In this document: in pieces, positions 33,488 through 40,077 of the stretch
Position numbering within the stretch: position 1 is the stretch's first letter
How the letters are laid out: every line of letters starts with the position of its first letter
Assembly: GCA_031555935.1 (NCBI GenBank)
Contig: JAVBTX010000001.1
Coordinates: forward strand, 62,001 to 126,000
Length of the DNA stretch: 64,000 bases
Source of the DNA: Roseburia_C sp031555935
GTDB taxonomy: Bacteria; Bacillota; Clostridia; Lachnospirales; Lachnospiraceae
Reading direction: 5' to 3'
Made by a program: the position numbers and the translations under genes
The notes under the pieces: model-generated
What the model saw: the letters and a program-made list of their open reading frames with translations, nothing else
Told to the model about the DNA's origin: nothing
Database searches by the model: none

Positions 33488-35746
33488 CTATTCTCGATTT
33501 TTTAACACCTCCGCCATTTCAATTTTTTGCACCCGTTTCAAATGCAGAAAATTTACGGCCAGATAGACAATAAAGCCAAACAATGCTACCAGTCCCAGCA
33601 GATGTATCGGGATAAAGGGTTCCAGATAGCCGTTCATCCGAACGAATATCAATAAGAAGGCCCACTTCAAAACATTGCATATAATTGGTAGTGAAATTAG
33701 CAATGCCACCACAACGGCTAATGTGGTTGCACTCAGATACAGCTTCTTTATCTCCTTATCTTGATAACCCATCACCTTCATAAAAGAGATGCTCTGGGTG
33801 TTCTTATCCACAACAATTTTTGTTAAGATATAGATAACCACAAAATAAATAACCAATGCTGCGCCGAGACAAATGGATGACATTTGGCCAAACGTTGCCA
33901 ACATCTGCTCGCCCGCATCCGCTAAGTCCTCCGGAGTAATTGTTGCCGCTATATATTCTTCTGGAATAGTAAGTGGTGTATTTGACAAATAACCGCTGAC
34001 ATGCTCATCCGGCTTTCCGACCATGTGATTGAGTGATGAGCGTTCCATAAAGGCGGCAAATCCTGCTGGATACTCCTTCAAACCAGCGACTGTTAACTGG
34101 TAACTTTTCTGGCCGTAGGCATCCGTAAATGTTAGTGTGTCGCCAATTCCAACCCCTATTTTTTTGCCCAACTGTTCTGATATAATTACTTCATTTTTTG
34201 CCAAATCAGCAACTTCAAGATTCCAGTATGCTGAATCCTCTGCCACTCCGTAAAAGGTTATCTCCAGATTTTTATCTGCTCGTTCAAAGAAGATTTCCAA
34301 TGATTGTAAGGAAAATGCTTCTGCATCGTCTACGTCCACTTGATAAGGCATTTTTATTATATATTGATAGTTACTGACGGCTTTTTCTGCAATCTGTTCT
34401 TGATAATTACGTATCATCGGTTTCATTGTCAAACCAAACAACAGAATAAAGCTGGCAAACAGCATTCCGAAAAACAGCATGATATAATTTCCTTTATTCT
34501 GCAATATGACCCGCAGGCGAAATCGCTGTAAAAAGGACACCTTGGGCAAACGGATGGCCCGCTTTTGTTTGGTCCGTTTCAAATCTCGCCGCAAATATTT
34601 CAGTGGTGAAAGCGATAATTTAAAACATAACATCAACGCATTGATAACGAAAATCATAACTACCGGCAAAATCGTGGTTAGCATAAATGCTTCCAGATAA
34701 AAGCCTGGCTGAGTCGGCGGCAGACTATAAGAACCGTAATACAAACCATAGTACAGTTTTGTGCCGACTGTATACGTTAAAATATTGCCAACAATTGCTC
34801 CTGATAGCGTCACCCATACCGGAAGCATTAAATAATGCCTGACCAGCTCATATTTTTTATAACCGCTGGCAAATAATGTGCCAATGACAGCCGCCTCTTC
34901 TTCCACGGTACTTGATATGATTACAGTGAATACAAATGCCATAATCACTTGAATGATGTATAGAAACAGCTTCATCATTGGAATATCCGAGCCCATATCG
35001 TCTAATAAAAACGAAATACTCTGATTTTCCTGCGCCATCAAAAAAGCGGACAATGGAATCTGCTGTTCTACCAGATAAGCCTTTAAATCATCGGATAAAT
35101 CCTTCTGCTCACCATCTGTCAAGTCACGATTTGCATAGCGGTAAGAGTAGCTATATGTAATATCCTCGGCATACCACTCATCAAGGGTCAAAGATGGTGT
35201 GATACATATTCCAAAATCATAGGCATCCATCATTAAATCAGTATTCTTTTTAAAGAGTGAGGAATAATCGGGAACCGAAATCAGCCCCACAACTTCTAAA
35301 CTGCATTCCGCAGTCTCAAAGATATCCCCTACCTGAAAATCATTTTTTTCGGCAAACAGCCGGTCGAGTGCTATCTCACCTGGGCGCTCTGGCAATTTCC
35401 CCTCCCACAAGGATGGCAGATTCATTTCACTGCGATTCTCATATATGCGAATGGTCTGACCGCTCGCTAACTCTGCGTCGGCATAATAGTTCTTGACAAT
35501 TGTTACCCCAAGTTCCTCTGCATCGGCAAGGAGCGTTATTTGGATTTGCTGTTTTGCCACAAACTGACCATCTTCGATTTGATTTTTCAGATGGTCCTGC
35601 TCTACACCATCGCGAACACCTTCGGCCATTACCAAGAAACCGGAAATAATCATTACCATTACTGCAAAAATAATAAAAATCGCCAGATAACGGTCGGCAT
35701 GGTTTTTTATTTCTCGTTTATATCTTTTTCTTAATGGATTCAACAT
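33488..35746 (-). CDS. FtsX-family ABC transporter permease
   Basis: The protein has 752 residues. ATG 35746 has AAAGGAGGG 7 nt upstream. One N-terminal segment (about 18-40) is followed by an outer domain (45-240), a three-segment FtsX core (about 250-370), a segment near 420, a smaller outer domain (440-625) and a second core (635-745). The VMGYQDKEIKKLYL block is typical of the FtsX loop. It overlaps the end of no gene but starts 14 bp after the ATPase gene. Substrate unknown. Confidence 0.92.
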   Translation of the reverse strand: MLNPLRKRYKREIKNHADRYLAIFIIFAVMVMIISGFLVMAEGVRDGVEQDHLKNQIEDGQFVAKQQIQITLLADAEELGVTIVKNYYADAELASGQTIRIYENRSEMNLPSLWEGKLPERPGEIALDRLFAEKNDFQVGDIFETAECSLEVVGLISVPDYSSLFKKNTDLMMDAYDFGICITPSLTLDEWYAEDITYSYSYRYANRDLTDGEQKDLSDDLKAYLVEQQIPLSAFLMAQENQSISFLLDDMGSDIPMMKLFLYIIQVIMAFVFTVIISSTVEEEAAVIGTLFASGYKKYELVRHYLMLPVWVTLSGAIVGNILTYTVGTKLYYGLYYGSYSLPPTQPGFYLEAFMLTTILPVVMIFVINALMLCFKLSLSPLKYLRRDLKRTKQKRAIRLPKVSFLQRFRLRVILQNKGNYIMLFFGMLFASFILLFGLTMKPMIRNYQEQIAEKAVSNYQYIIKMPYQVDVDDAEAFSLQSLEIFFERADKNLEITFYGVAEDSAYWNLEVADLAKNEVIISEQLGKKIGVGIGDTLTFTDAYGQKSYQLTVAGLKEYPAGFAAFMERSSLNHMVGKPDEHVSGYLSNTPLTIPEEYIAATITPEDLADAGEQMLATFGQMSSICLGAALVIYFVVIYILTKIVVDKNTQSISFMKVMGYQDKEIKKLYLSATTLAVVVALLISLPIICNVLKWAFLLIFVRMNGYLEPFIPIHLLGLVALFGFIVYLAVNFLHLKRVQKIEMAEVLKNRE

Positions 35747-35760
35747 CGGCCGCCCTCCTT

Positions 35761-36456
35761 TTACCAAGTTAGTTCTAGCGCCGGAATCCGGTCACTGTTA
35801 CATTCATTTTTGGTGATTTGTCCATCACGCAGTTTCATCACCCGATGAGAAATTCCGGCAATGGCAGCATTATGGGTTACCAATATTACGGTTGTGCCAA
35901 ATTTTTCATTGACGGACTCAATCAAAGCCAAAATCTCCTTTGAAGTCTTGTAATCCAAGGCTCCCGTTGGTTCGTCGCATAGCAGAATGTGTGGATTTTT
36001 GATTAAGGCCCTGCCAATCGAACAACGCTGTTGCTGTCCGCCCGAAAGCTGATTCGGCAGCTTATTACGATGCTCGTATAAACCTAACGTATGTAATAGC
36101 TCATCCATTGGCAGCGGATTCTTGCTTAAATACTGACCAACCTCAATGTTTTCCTGAACCGTCAGATTCGGTATCAGGTTATAAAACTGAAAAACAAAGC
36201 CCAAACTGTTCCGGCGATACTCCGATAGAGCACCTTTGCCGAGCGCAGAGAGGGCTTTGTCATTTACTAGTAGTTCACCACCATCGGCTGACTCAATTCC
36301 GCCAATAATGTTTAGTAGTGTGGATTTACCAGAGCCAGAGGGTCCTAACAAAACACAGATTTCGCCAGCCTTCACCTCACAGGTAAGACCTTTTAATACC
36401 TCAACCCGGGCATCTCCGTTACCATAGAATTTTTGCAAATTTGTTATTTTTATCAT
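35761..36456 (-). CDS. ABC transporter ATP-binding protein
   Basis: The protein has 231 residues. Motifs are Walker A GPSGSGKST, Q-loop FVFQFYNLIPN, signature LSGGQQQRCSIG, Walker B ILLCDEPTGALD and H-loop VTHN. It belongs to the MacB/LolD-like group and pairs with the FtsX permease that follows. A leftward promoter with operator-like dyads lies directly upstream. Confidence 0.95.
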   Translation of the reverse strand: MIKITNLQKFYGNGDARVEVLKGLTCEVKAGEICVLLGPSGSGKSTLLNIIGGIESADGGELLVNDKALSALGKGALSEYRRNSLGFVFQFYNLIPNLTVQENIEVGQYLSKNPLPMDELLHTLGLYEHRNKLPNQLSGGQQQRCSIGRALIKNPHILLCDEPTGALDYKTSKEILALIESVNEKFGTTVILVTHNAAIAGISHRVMKLRDGQITKNECNSDRIPALELTW

Positions 36457-36476
36457 CGCTATTTCCTCCTCTTTTA

Positions 36477-36544
36477 TATGAACGTCAAATCAAATGAATA
36501 TCGCTTCATATGTTCATATTGTCATAACTGTGACCATTTGTCAA
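36477..36544 (-). promoter_or_regulatory. Promoter of the ABC pair with nested operator-like dyads
   Basis: On the minus strand TTGACA (36544-36539) and CAATAT (36521-36516) are 17 bp apart. Downstream of the -10 lie two nested dyads: TATGAAC/GTTCATA (36477-36518) and ATGAA-N6-TTCAT (36494-36509). This is the position of a repressor site. No regulator gene lies nearby. Confidence 0.6.
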
Positions 36545-36592
36545 CTAGAATTGTTGATTTATTATGACTTTTTATTCGGAGGCTTATAGCCT

Positions 36593-38386
36593 TTACTCAT
36601 ATTCGTTTGTTGGCGGCAAACAGGCATAATCCCGGCAAATATAATACGTCGTTTGATCATTTACCAATGGATATTCTGCGGTGGGCTGTTCATATATGAT
36701 AATATTGCATTGCAGACCTGCCTTTTTCTTCAGTTTCCTCAAGTCTTCTTGCTCCTTCAAGACACAGACAAGATGTTCCGCGGGATATTTGTCCGCTAGG
36801 TATGCCAGCAGAAAAAAACTGTACCCCGTTGGATAGGCATTGGCCTTACGTTCCATAAAACGCAACTGTTTTTTAGCCTGCTGCCGGATTTTATCATCAT
36901 TGCATAGCTCTGCCATTCGAACCAGATTGTACGCCATCACGGAATTTCCGCTAGGGATTGCTCCGTCATAAGTTTCCTTGGGCCTTGCAATCGTTTTCTC
37001 GTTATTACTGCCATTTAAGAAAAATCCGCCGCCATCCTGGTCTGCGAAATCCGTCAGTACCTTCTTCAAAAACGCTTCTGCCTGTCTCAAATATTTCCGT
37101 TCCAGCGTAATATCATATAATTTTAGCATTGCAAATATGCCATAGGCATACTCATCAAGAAAACCTTTGTTCATCCGCTCGCCTTCTCGATAGCCAACAT
37201 ATAGCTGTCCTTCTTCGATGAGGTTCTTCTCAATAAACACTGCTGCCTGCTCGGCGGCCATCCGATACTCTTCCTTTTCAAAGACCTGGTACATCGCCGC
37301 CAATGCACCAATCATCAGATAATTCCAAGCGGTTAACATCTTATCATCGAGGTGCAGCTTGGTTCTGCTCTTCCGGTATTCATACAGCGCCTTGTTGGCG
37401 TTGGTAAATTGGCTGACATCAGTTTCGCGCCGATGGTGCAGCAAATTGGGAATGTTTTTTCCTTCAAAGTTACCGGATGTGGTAATTCCGTAAAAACGAT
37501 TATAGGTTTCCCCAGCCTCTTGTCCTAATACCTCGATAATTTCTGGTGCTGTAAATGTATAAAACTTTCCCTCTTCACCTTCACTATCGGCATCCAAGGC
37601 ACTGTAAAATCCACCTTCCGGGCTCGTCATTTCATTCAAAATATACGATACAGTCTGTTCTGCCGCAGTCCGATAGATTGCTTTTCCGGTTAACTGGAAG
37701 GTTTTCGCATAAGCCATCATTAACAAAGCATTGTCGTAAAGCATCTTTTCAAAATGCGGTACTAAAAAATAGGCATCGGTTGAATACCGCGAAAAGCCGC
37801 CGCCAATGTGGTCAAAGATTCCGCCTTTCCACAGCTTCTCAAGGGTTAGCTCGACCATTTCTAAGGCGGTCGGCTTGTCCAGACCGATAGGATGAGTATG
37901 ATATGCCAGAAGAAAAAGCAGGTTGTGGGCTGCTGGGAATTTGGGAGCATTTCCAAAACCACCATTTTCTTTATCAAATATATATTGGTAATTTTGAATT
38001 GCTGTTTTGAGCAAATCATTGTTTTCGGCTACTTCTTCATCTGTCTCCTGAGCCTCTTGCTGTAAATATGTTACTGAGGCCTCGGCAGAAGCCAGTAGAA
38101 CGGCTTTCTCTGTGTTCCATTTGTGGCTAATTGTGTGCAGTAACTCGGTGAAGCCAAGCTGTCCGTATGCCGCAGTTTTAGGAAAATAGGTACCGGCAAA
38201 AAATGGTTTCTGGTCTGGGGTTAAAAATATACTCATCGGCCAGCCGCCACTTCCGGTCATTGCTTGGCAGATGGACATGTAAATGCTGTCAAGGTCTGGG
38301 CGCAGTTCGCGGTCTACCTTGATGGATATGAAGTTCTCATTCAATATATTGGCGACGTCGTTGTCTTCAAAGCTTTCTTTTTCCAT
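36593..38386 (-). CDS. C-terminal part of a YyaL/DUF255 thioredoxin-domain protein (gene split)
   Basis: This 597-residue frame starts at the Met of TCHWCHVM, just past the thioredoxin-like active site. It covers the rest of the DUF255 domain (VDRELRPDLDSIYM, GGWPMSIFLTPD, FFAGTYFP) and the (alpha/alpha)6-like toroid domain, with FDHIGGGFSRYS and HFEKMLYDNALL. No other lesion is present over 1.8 kb. The N-terminal 59 codons lie upstream in another frame (38425-38604). The two are separated by 20 nt at 38408-38427. Reading without these 20 nt restores the family's GYSTCHWCHVM exactly. No ribosome site serves the ATG at 38386, so this part may not be translated alone. It is either a recent pseudogene or a recoded gene. 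Confidence 0.85.
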   Translation of the reverse strand: MEKESFEDNDVANILNENFISIKVDRELRPDLDSIYMSICQAMTGSGGWPMSIFLTPDQKPFFAGTYFPKTAAYGQLGFTELLHTISHKWNTEKAVLLASAEASVTYLQQEAQETDEEVAENNDLLKTAIQNYQYIFDKENGGFGNAPKFPAAHNLLFLLAYHTHPIGLDKPTALEMVELTLEKLWKGGIFDHIGGGFSRYSTDAYFLVPHFEKMLYDNALLMMAYAKTFQLTGKAIYRTAAEQTVSYILNEMTSPEGGFYSALDADSEGEEGKFYTFTAPEIIEVLGQEAGETYNRFYGITTSGNFEGKNIPNLLHHRRETDVSQFTNANKALYEYRKSRTKLHLDDKMLTAWNYLMIGALAAMYQVFEKEEYRMAAEQAAVFIEKNLIEEGQLYVGYREGERMNKGFLDEYAYGIFAMLKLYDITLERKYLRQAEAFLKKVLTDFADQDGGGFFLNGSNNEKTIARPKETYDGAIPSGNSVMAYNLVRMAELCNDDKIRQQAKKQLRFMERKANAYPTGYSFFLLAYLADKYPAEHLVCVLKEQEDLRKLKKKAGLQCNIIIYEQPTAEYPLVNDQTTYYICRDYACLPPTNEYE

Positions 38387-38393
38387 GACGTGG

Positions 38394-38457
38394 CACCAGT
38401 GACAAGTACGTAAAATAGACCATGTCAGCTATACCCAATAGATAGGAAAACGGGCTT
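38394..38457. repeat. Direct repeat copy 1 (inside the yyaL-type gene)
   Basis: This 64-nt segment is matched at 39933-39996. Two blocks are identical over 14 nt, CACCAGTGACAAGT and ATACCCAATAGATA, with further similarity outward. The 23 nt between them differ almost completely. The repeats are 1539 bp apart and enclose the yyaL N-terminal codons and the DUF3791/DUF3990 cassette. Confidence 0.85.
38400..38427 (-). other. 20-nt insert with in-frame TGA and possible hairpin inside the yyaL-type gene
   Basis: The insert (38427-38408 on the minus strand) reads tgacatggtctattttacgt. It lies exactly between the codons for Ser and Thr in GYS-TCHWCH. Its first codon is TGA in the upstream frame, and its length (20) shifts the frame. 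TGACA at its start pairs with TGTCA in the Thr-Cys-His codons just downstream, which gives a 5-bp stem closing at the stop codon. The other copy of this region, at 39947-39966, also carries 20 nt at this codon boundary, starting with TGA. Confidence 0.8.
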
Positions 38458-38604
38458 ATTCTCAGACTTCGCTTTCTCAAAGGCTTCTTCTCCCCACGGG
38501 AACCAATCCACTGGATTATATGCGTGTTGTAATAGGTAAGGAGATTTTTCGTTAGCCAACCTGTTGGCTTTTAATCTATTGGGTACTTCAGATGAATGTT
38601 TCAT
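38425..38604 (-). CDS. N-terminal part of the YyaL/DUF255 protein, ends at TGA
   Basis: ATG 38604 follows AAGGTGG. The 59 codons match the family's start: RLANEKSPYLLQHAYNPVDW, then FPWGEEAFEKAKSENKPVF and LSIGYS, and then TGA. This is exactly where TCHWCHVM should follow. With the frame at 36593-38386 it makes a protein of about 663 residues, near the usual length of the family. Confidence 0.8.
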   Translation of the reverse strand: MKHSSEVPNRLKANRLANEKSPYLLQHAYNPVDWFPWGEEAFEKAKSENKPVFLSIGYS

Positions 38605-38796
38605 ATGGCATCACCACCTTTCGATTACTTCTATAAGAAGTTTATTTTCATTTCAATATTCTTTCCTTCCCGTTTCCAAATTATGCTGTCAATAATAATT
38701 TTATCTCGTCTTTGCTTAGCGGAGGTAACGAGTGACCCAGTCTGCTGATGGGGATGGCATTATGCGCATAGGGTAGAATATCGATGGATTAAAAAT

Positions 38797-38815
38797 GGCG
38801 GGGATTTTCCCCGCC
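38797..38815 (-). terminator. Terminator of the DUF3791/DUF3990 operon
   Basis: GGCGGGGA pairs with TCCCCGCC around a 3-nt loop, followed on the minus strand by ATTTTTAA. It lies 19 bp past the last cassette gene. The 190 bp from here to the yyaL start show no clear promoter. Confidence 0.9.
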
Positions 38816-38833
38816 AAAGATTGAACTCAACAC

Positions 38834-39064
38834 CTATATCTCCTTCTGAATTAACTTCCCATTTTCTTTTTCATTCAAAAACAAGTCATAAACATATGCT
38901 GAACCTTCCAAATACAATTCTGTCTGTAAATCATGTAACATTTCAAATACCTTAGAATTATAAAATTGAATCAAAGCGTCGTCCATCTCTATATGATTGT
39001 CCTCAATGATAAATACGATAATATCCTGAATAATGTATTCTATCAATTGCTTCTTTTTATTCAT
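38834..39064 (-). CDS. Small protein, third gene of the DUF3990 cassette
   Basis: The protein has 76 residues and is acidic and helical, with no signal or membrane segment. It opens LIEYIIQDIIVFIIEDN and has the block AYVYDLFLNE. Proteins of this look often sit next to DUF3990 genes in Clostridia. It overlaps the DUF3990 gene by 8 bp and is therefore coupled. It may be an antitoxin or accessory partner. Function is unknown. Confidence 0.7.
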   Translation of the reverse strand: MNKKKQLIEYIIQDIIVFIIEDNHIEMDDALIQFYNSKVFEMLHDLQTELYLEGSAYVYDLFLNEKENGKLIQKEI

Positions 39065-39560
39065 TCAAAACACCCACCTTTTTCAAACACAAAATAGCAT
39101 CATTTGTATGAAAAGAATATTGATTCGTTAACTTTTTATATTCCATTCCTTTTACCAATGTATGTACATCTATCAAGCCTGAAGAAAACTGGCGAAACAA
39201 CAATGCCAAATCGTCGTTCGCAATCGGACCTTTTACGATATCATATTTATTATCATGGTTACATTCTTTACTCCCGATATCTTCATACTTTCTACTTCGA
39301 TTATTTAATACGAACTTGGCCCAGCTTTCTATTGGTGAATCAAATACTTTTACATTTAGTGTTTGGCTTTTTTCTTCTTCAAACTCAAATATTGTAACAA
39401 TAGGGTTTTCTCCGTAAATTCTAGATACACGTACCGCCATTTTGTGAGCCTGCTCTTTTATGGGTGTGAGATAGAACCCCTGTCCAAAATCTTTATATGG
39501 TCTGCACTTTTCAAGCTTTATTTCTTCTATTTCAATATTTGAACCATGGTATAAAATCAT
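39057..39560 (-). CDS. DUF3990 protein, ADP-ribosyltransferase-like, probable toxin
   Basis: The protein has 167 residues. ATG 39560 (GGGGGGAAG upstream) overlaps the DUF3791 stop as ATGA and is preferred over 39587. It starts with LYHGSN and KDFGQGFYLT, the signature of the DUF3990 family. The H in YHGS and the Y in GFYLT fit the first two positions of an H-Y-E type ADP-ribosyltransferase site. A toxic role is inferred from fold resemblance and from the small coupled partners on both sides. Confidence 0.82.
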   Translation of the reverse strand: MILYHGSNIEIEEIKLEKCRPYKDFGQGFYLTPIKEQAHKMAVRVSRIYGENPIVTIFEFEEEKSQTLNVKVFDSPIESWAKFVLNNRSRKYEDIGSKECNHDNKYDIVKGPIANDDLALLFRQFSSGLIDVHTLVKGMEYKKLTNQYSFHTNDAILCLKKVGVLNE

Positions 39561-39781
39561 GCTATCTTCCCCCCATTGTTCTGACATATCTTTATCAAAT
39601 CCTCAACTGTATCTTCTAAGGAGAGGGTATGTTCTACTTCATAATGTTCTTTTAAGAATTCGATTCCTTTGTAATTATAAAGATATCGAAATGCCTCAGT
39701 CACACTAAGTTCAGTTAGCCCCGCAAACTCATTTATACAGACTACTATATAATTAATCTTATTGATTTCTTCTTTATGCAT
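39557..39781 (-). CDS. DUF3791 protein, first gene of the cassette
   Basis: The protein has 74 residues. ATG 39781 has GGGAGG 7 nt upstream. It shows the DUF3791 pattern: INEFAGLTELSVTEAFRYL, then GIEFLKEHYEVEHTLS. Such proteins commonly lie directly before DUF3990 genes, as here. It is probably the antitoxin or a chaperone-like partner, which is inference. It has no DNA-binding motif. Confidence 0.8.
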   Translation of the reverse strand: MHKEEINKINYIVVCINEFAGLTELSVTEAFRYLYNYKGIEFLKEHYEVEHTLSLEDTVEDLIKICQNNGGKIA

Positions 39782-39820
39782 ATCTTTACCTCCCAATAAA
39801 AAAATACTACTATCACTATT

Positions 39821-39849
39821 ATTATACCCAGATAGCTCTATTTCCGCAA
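39821..39849 (-). promoter_or_regulatory. Promoter of the DUF3791/DUF3990 cassette
   Basis: On the minus strand TTGCGG (39849-39844) and TATAAT (39826-39821) are 17 bp apart, about 40 bp before the DUF3791 start. Confidence 0.65.
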
Positions 39850-39932
39850 ATACTTTTGAGATTGAAAGAAGCCACCTATTGTAAAATAAGCAGCTTTATG
39901 TATTCAAAATTTAGTCTATTTTAAAAACATGA

Positions 39933-39996
39933 CACCAGTGACAAGTCGAAATCTGTCACATTTTCACGAATACCCAATAGATAAAAAAACTGGCTT
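39933..39996. repeat. Direct repeat copy 2 (yyaL fragment outside the gene)
   Basis: The minus strand codes KPVFLSIGYS, then a 20-nt insert (tgaaaatgtgacagatttcg), then TCHWCHV, and the similarity ends. It is a partial copy of 38394-38457. Here the insert ends in TCG, the same codon as the Ser just before it. GTGACA in the insert pairs with TGTCAC downstream. Confidence 0.82.
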
Positions 39997-40056
39997 GAAC
40001 ACCACCAAAAATAGCGTCATTGCCCCGATTCTTTTTAGCCATTGTTTCACTTTCAT
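39964..40056 (-). CDS. Possible 30-residue peptide downstream of the chemoreceptor
   Basis: ATG 40056 has AGGGGG about 5 nt upstream, 21 bp past the chemoreceptor stop. The peptide has a basic start (MKVKQWLKRIG) and a hydrophobic middle, and ends in the yyaL-like KPVFLSIGYS before TGA. The end derives from the repeat copy, so the peptide is probably a chimera made when the cassette inserted. Translation is unproven. Confidence 0.35.
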   Translation of the reverse strand: MKVKQWLKRIGAMTLFLVVFKPVFLSIGYS

Positions 40057-40077
40057 ATTAACCCCCTATAAAATTCA

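Noticed and set aside
38408..38427. Selenocysteine codon in the yyaL-type gene
   Set aside because: The TGA is not at a Cys position of the CHWCH motif, and the 20-nt gap changes frame, so reading TGA as Sec would not restore the protein.
38408..38427. Transposon footprint or MITE
   Set aside because: The 20 nt have no terminal inverted repeats and copy 1 has no target duplication. Two unrelated footprints at the same codon boundary would be unlikely.
38400..38427. Simple -1 frameshift site
   Set aside because: Slipping at AGC could join the frames and add seven residues before the CHWCH motif, but there is no slippery heptamer. It is less exact than loss of the 20 nt.
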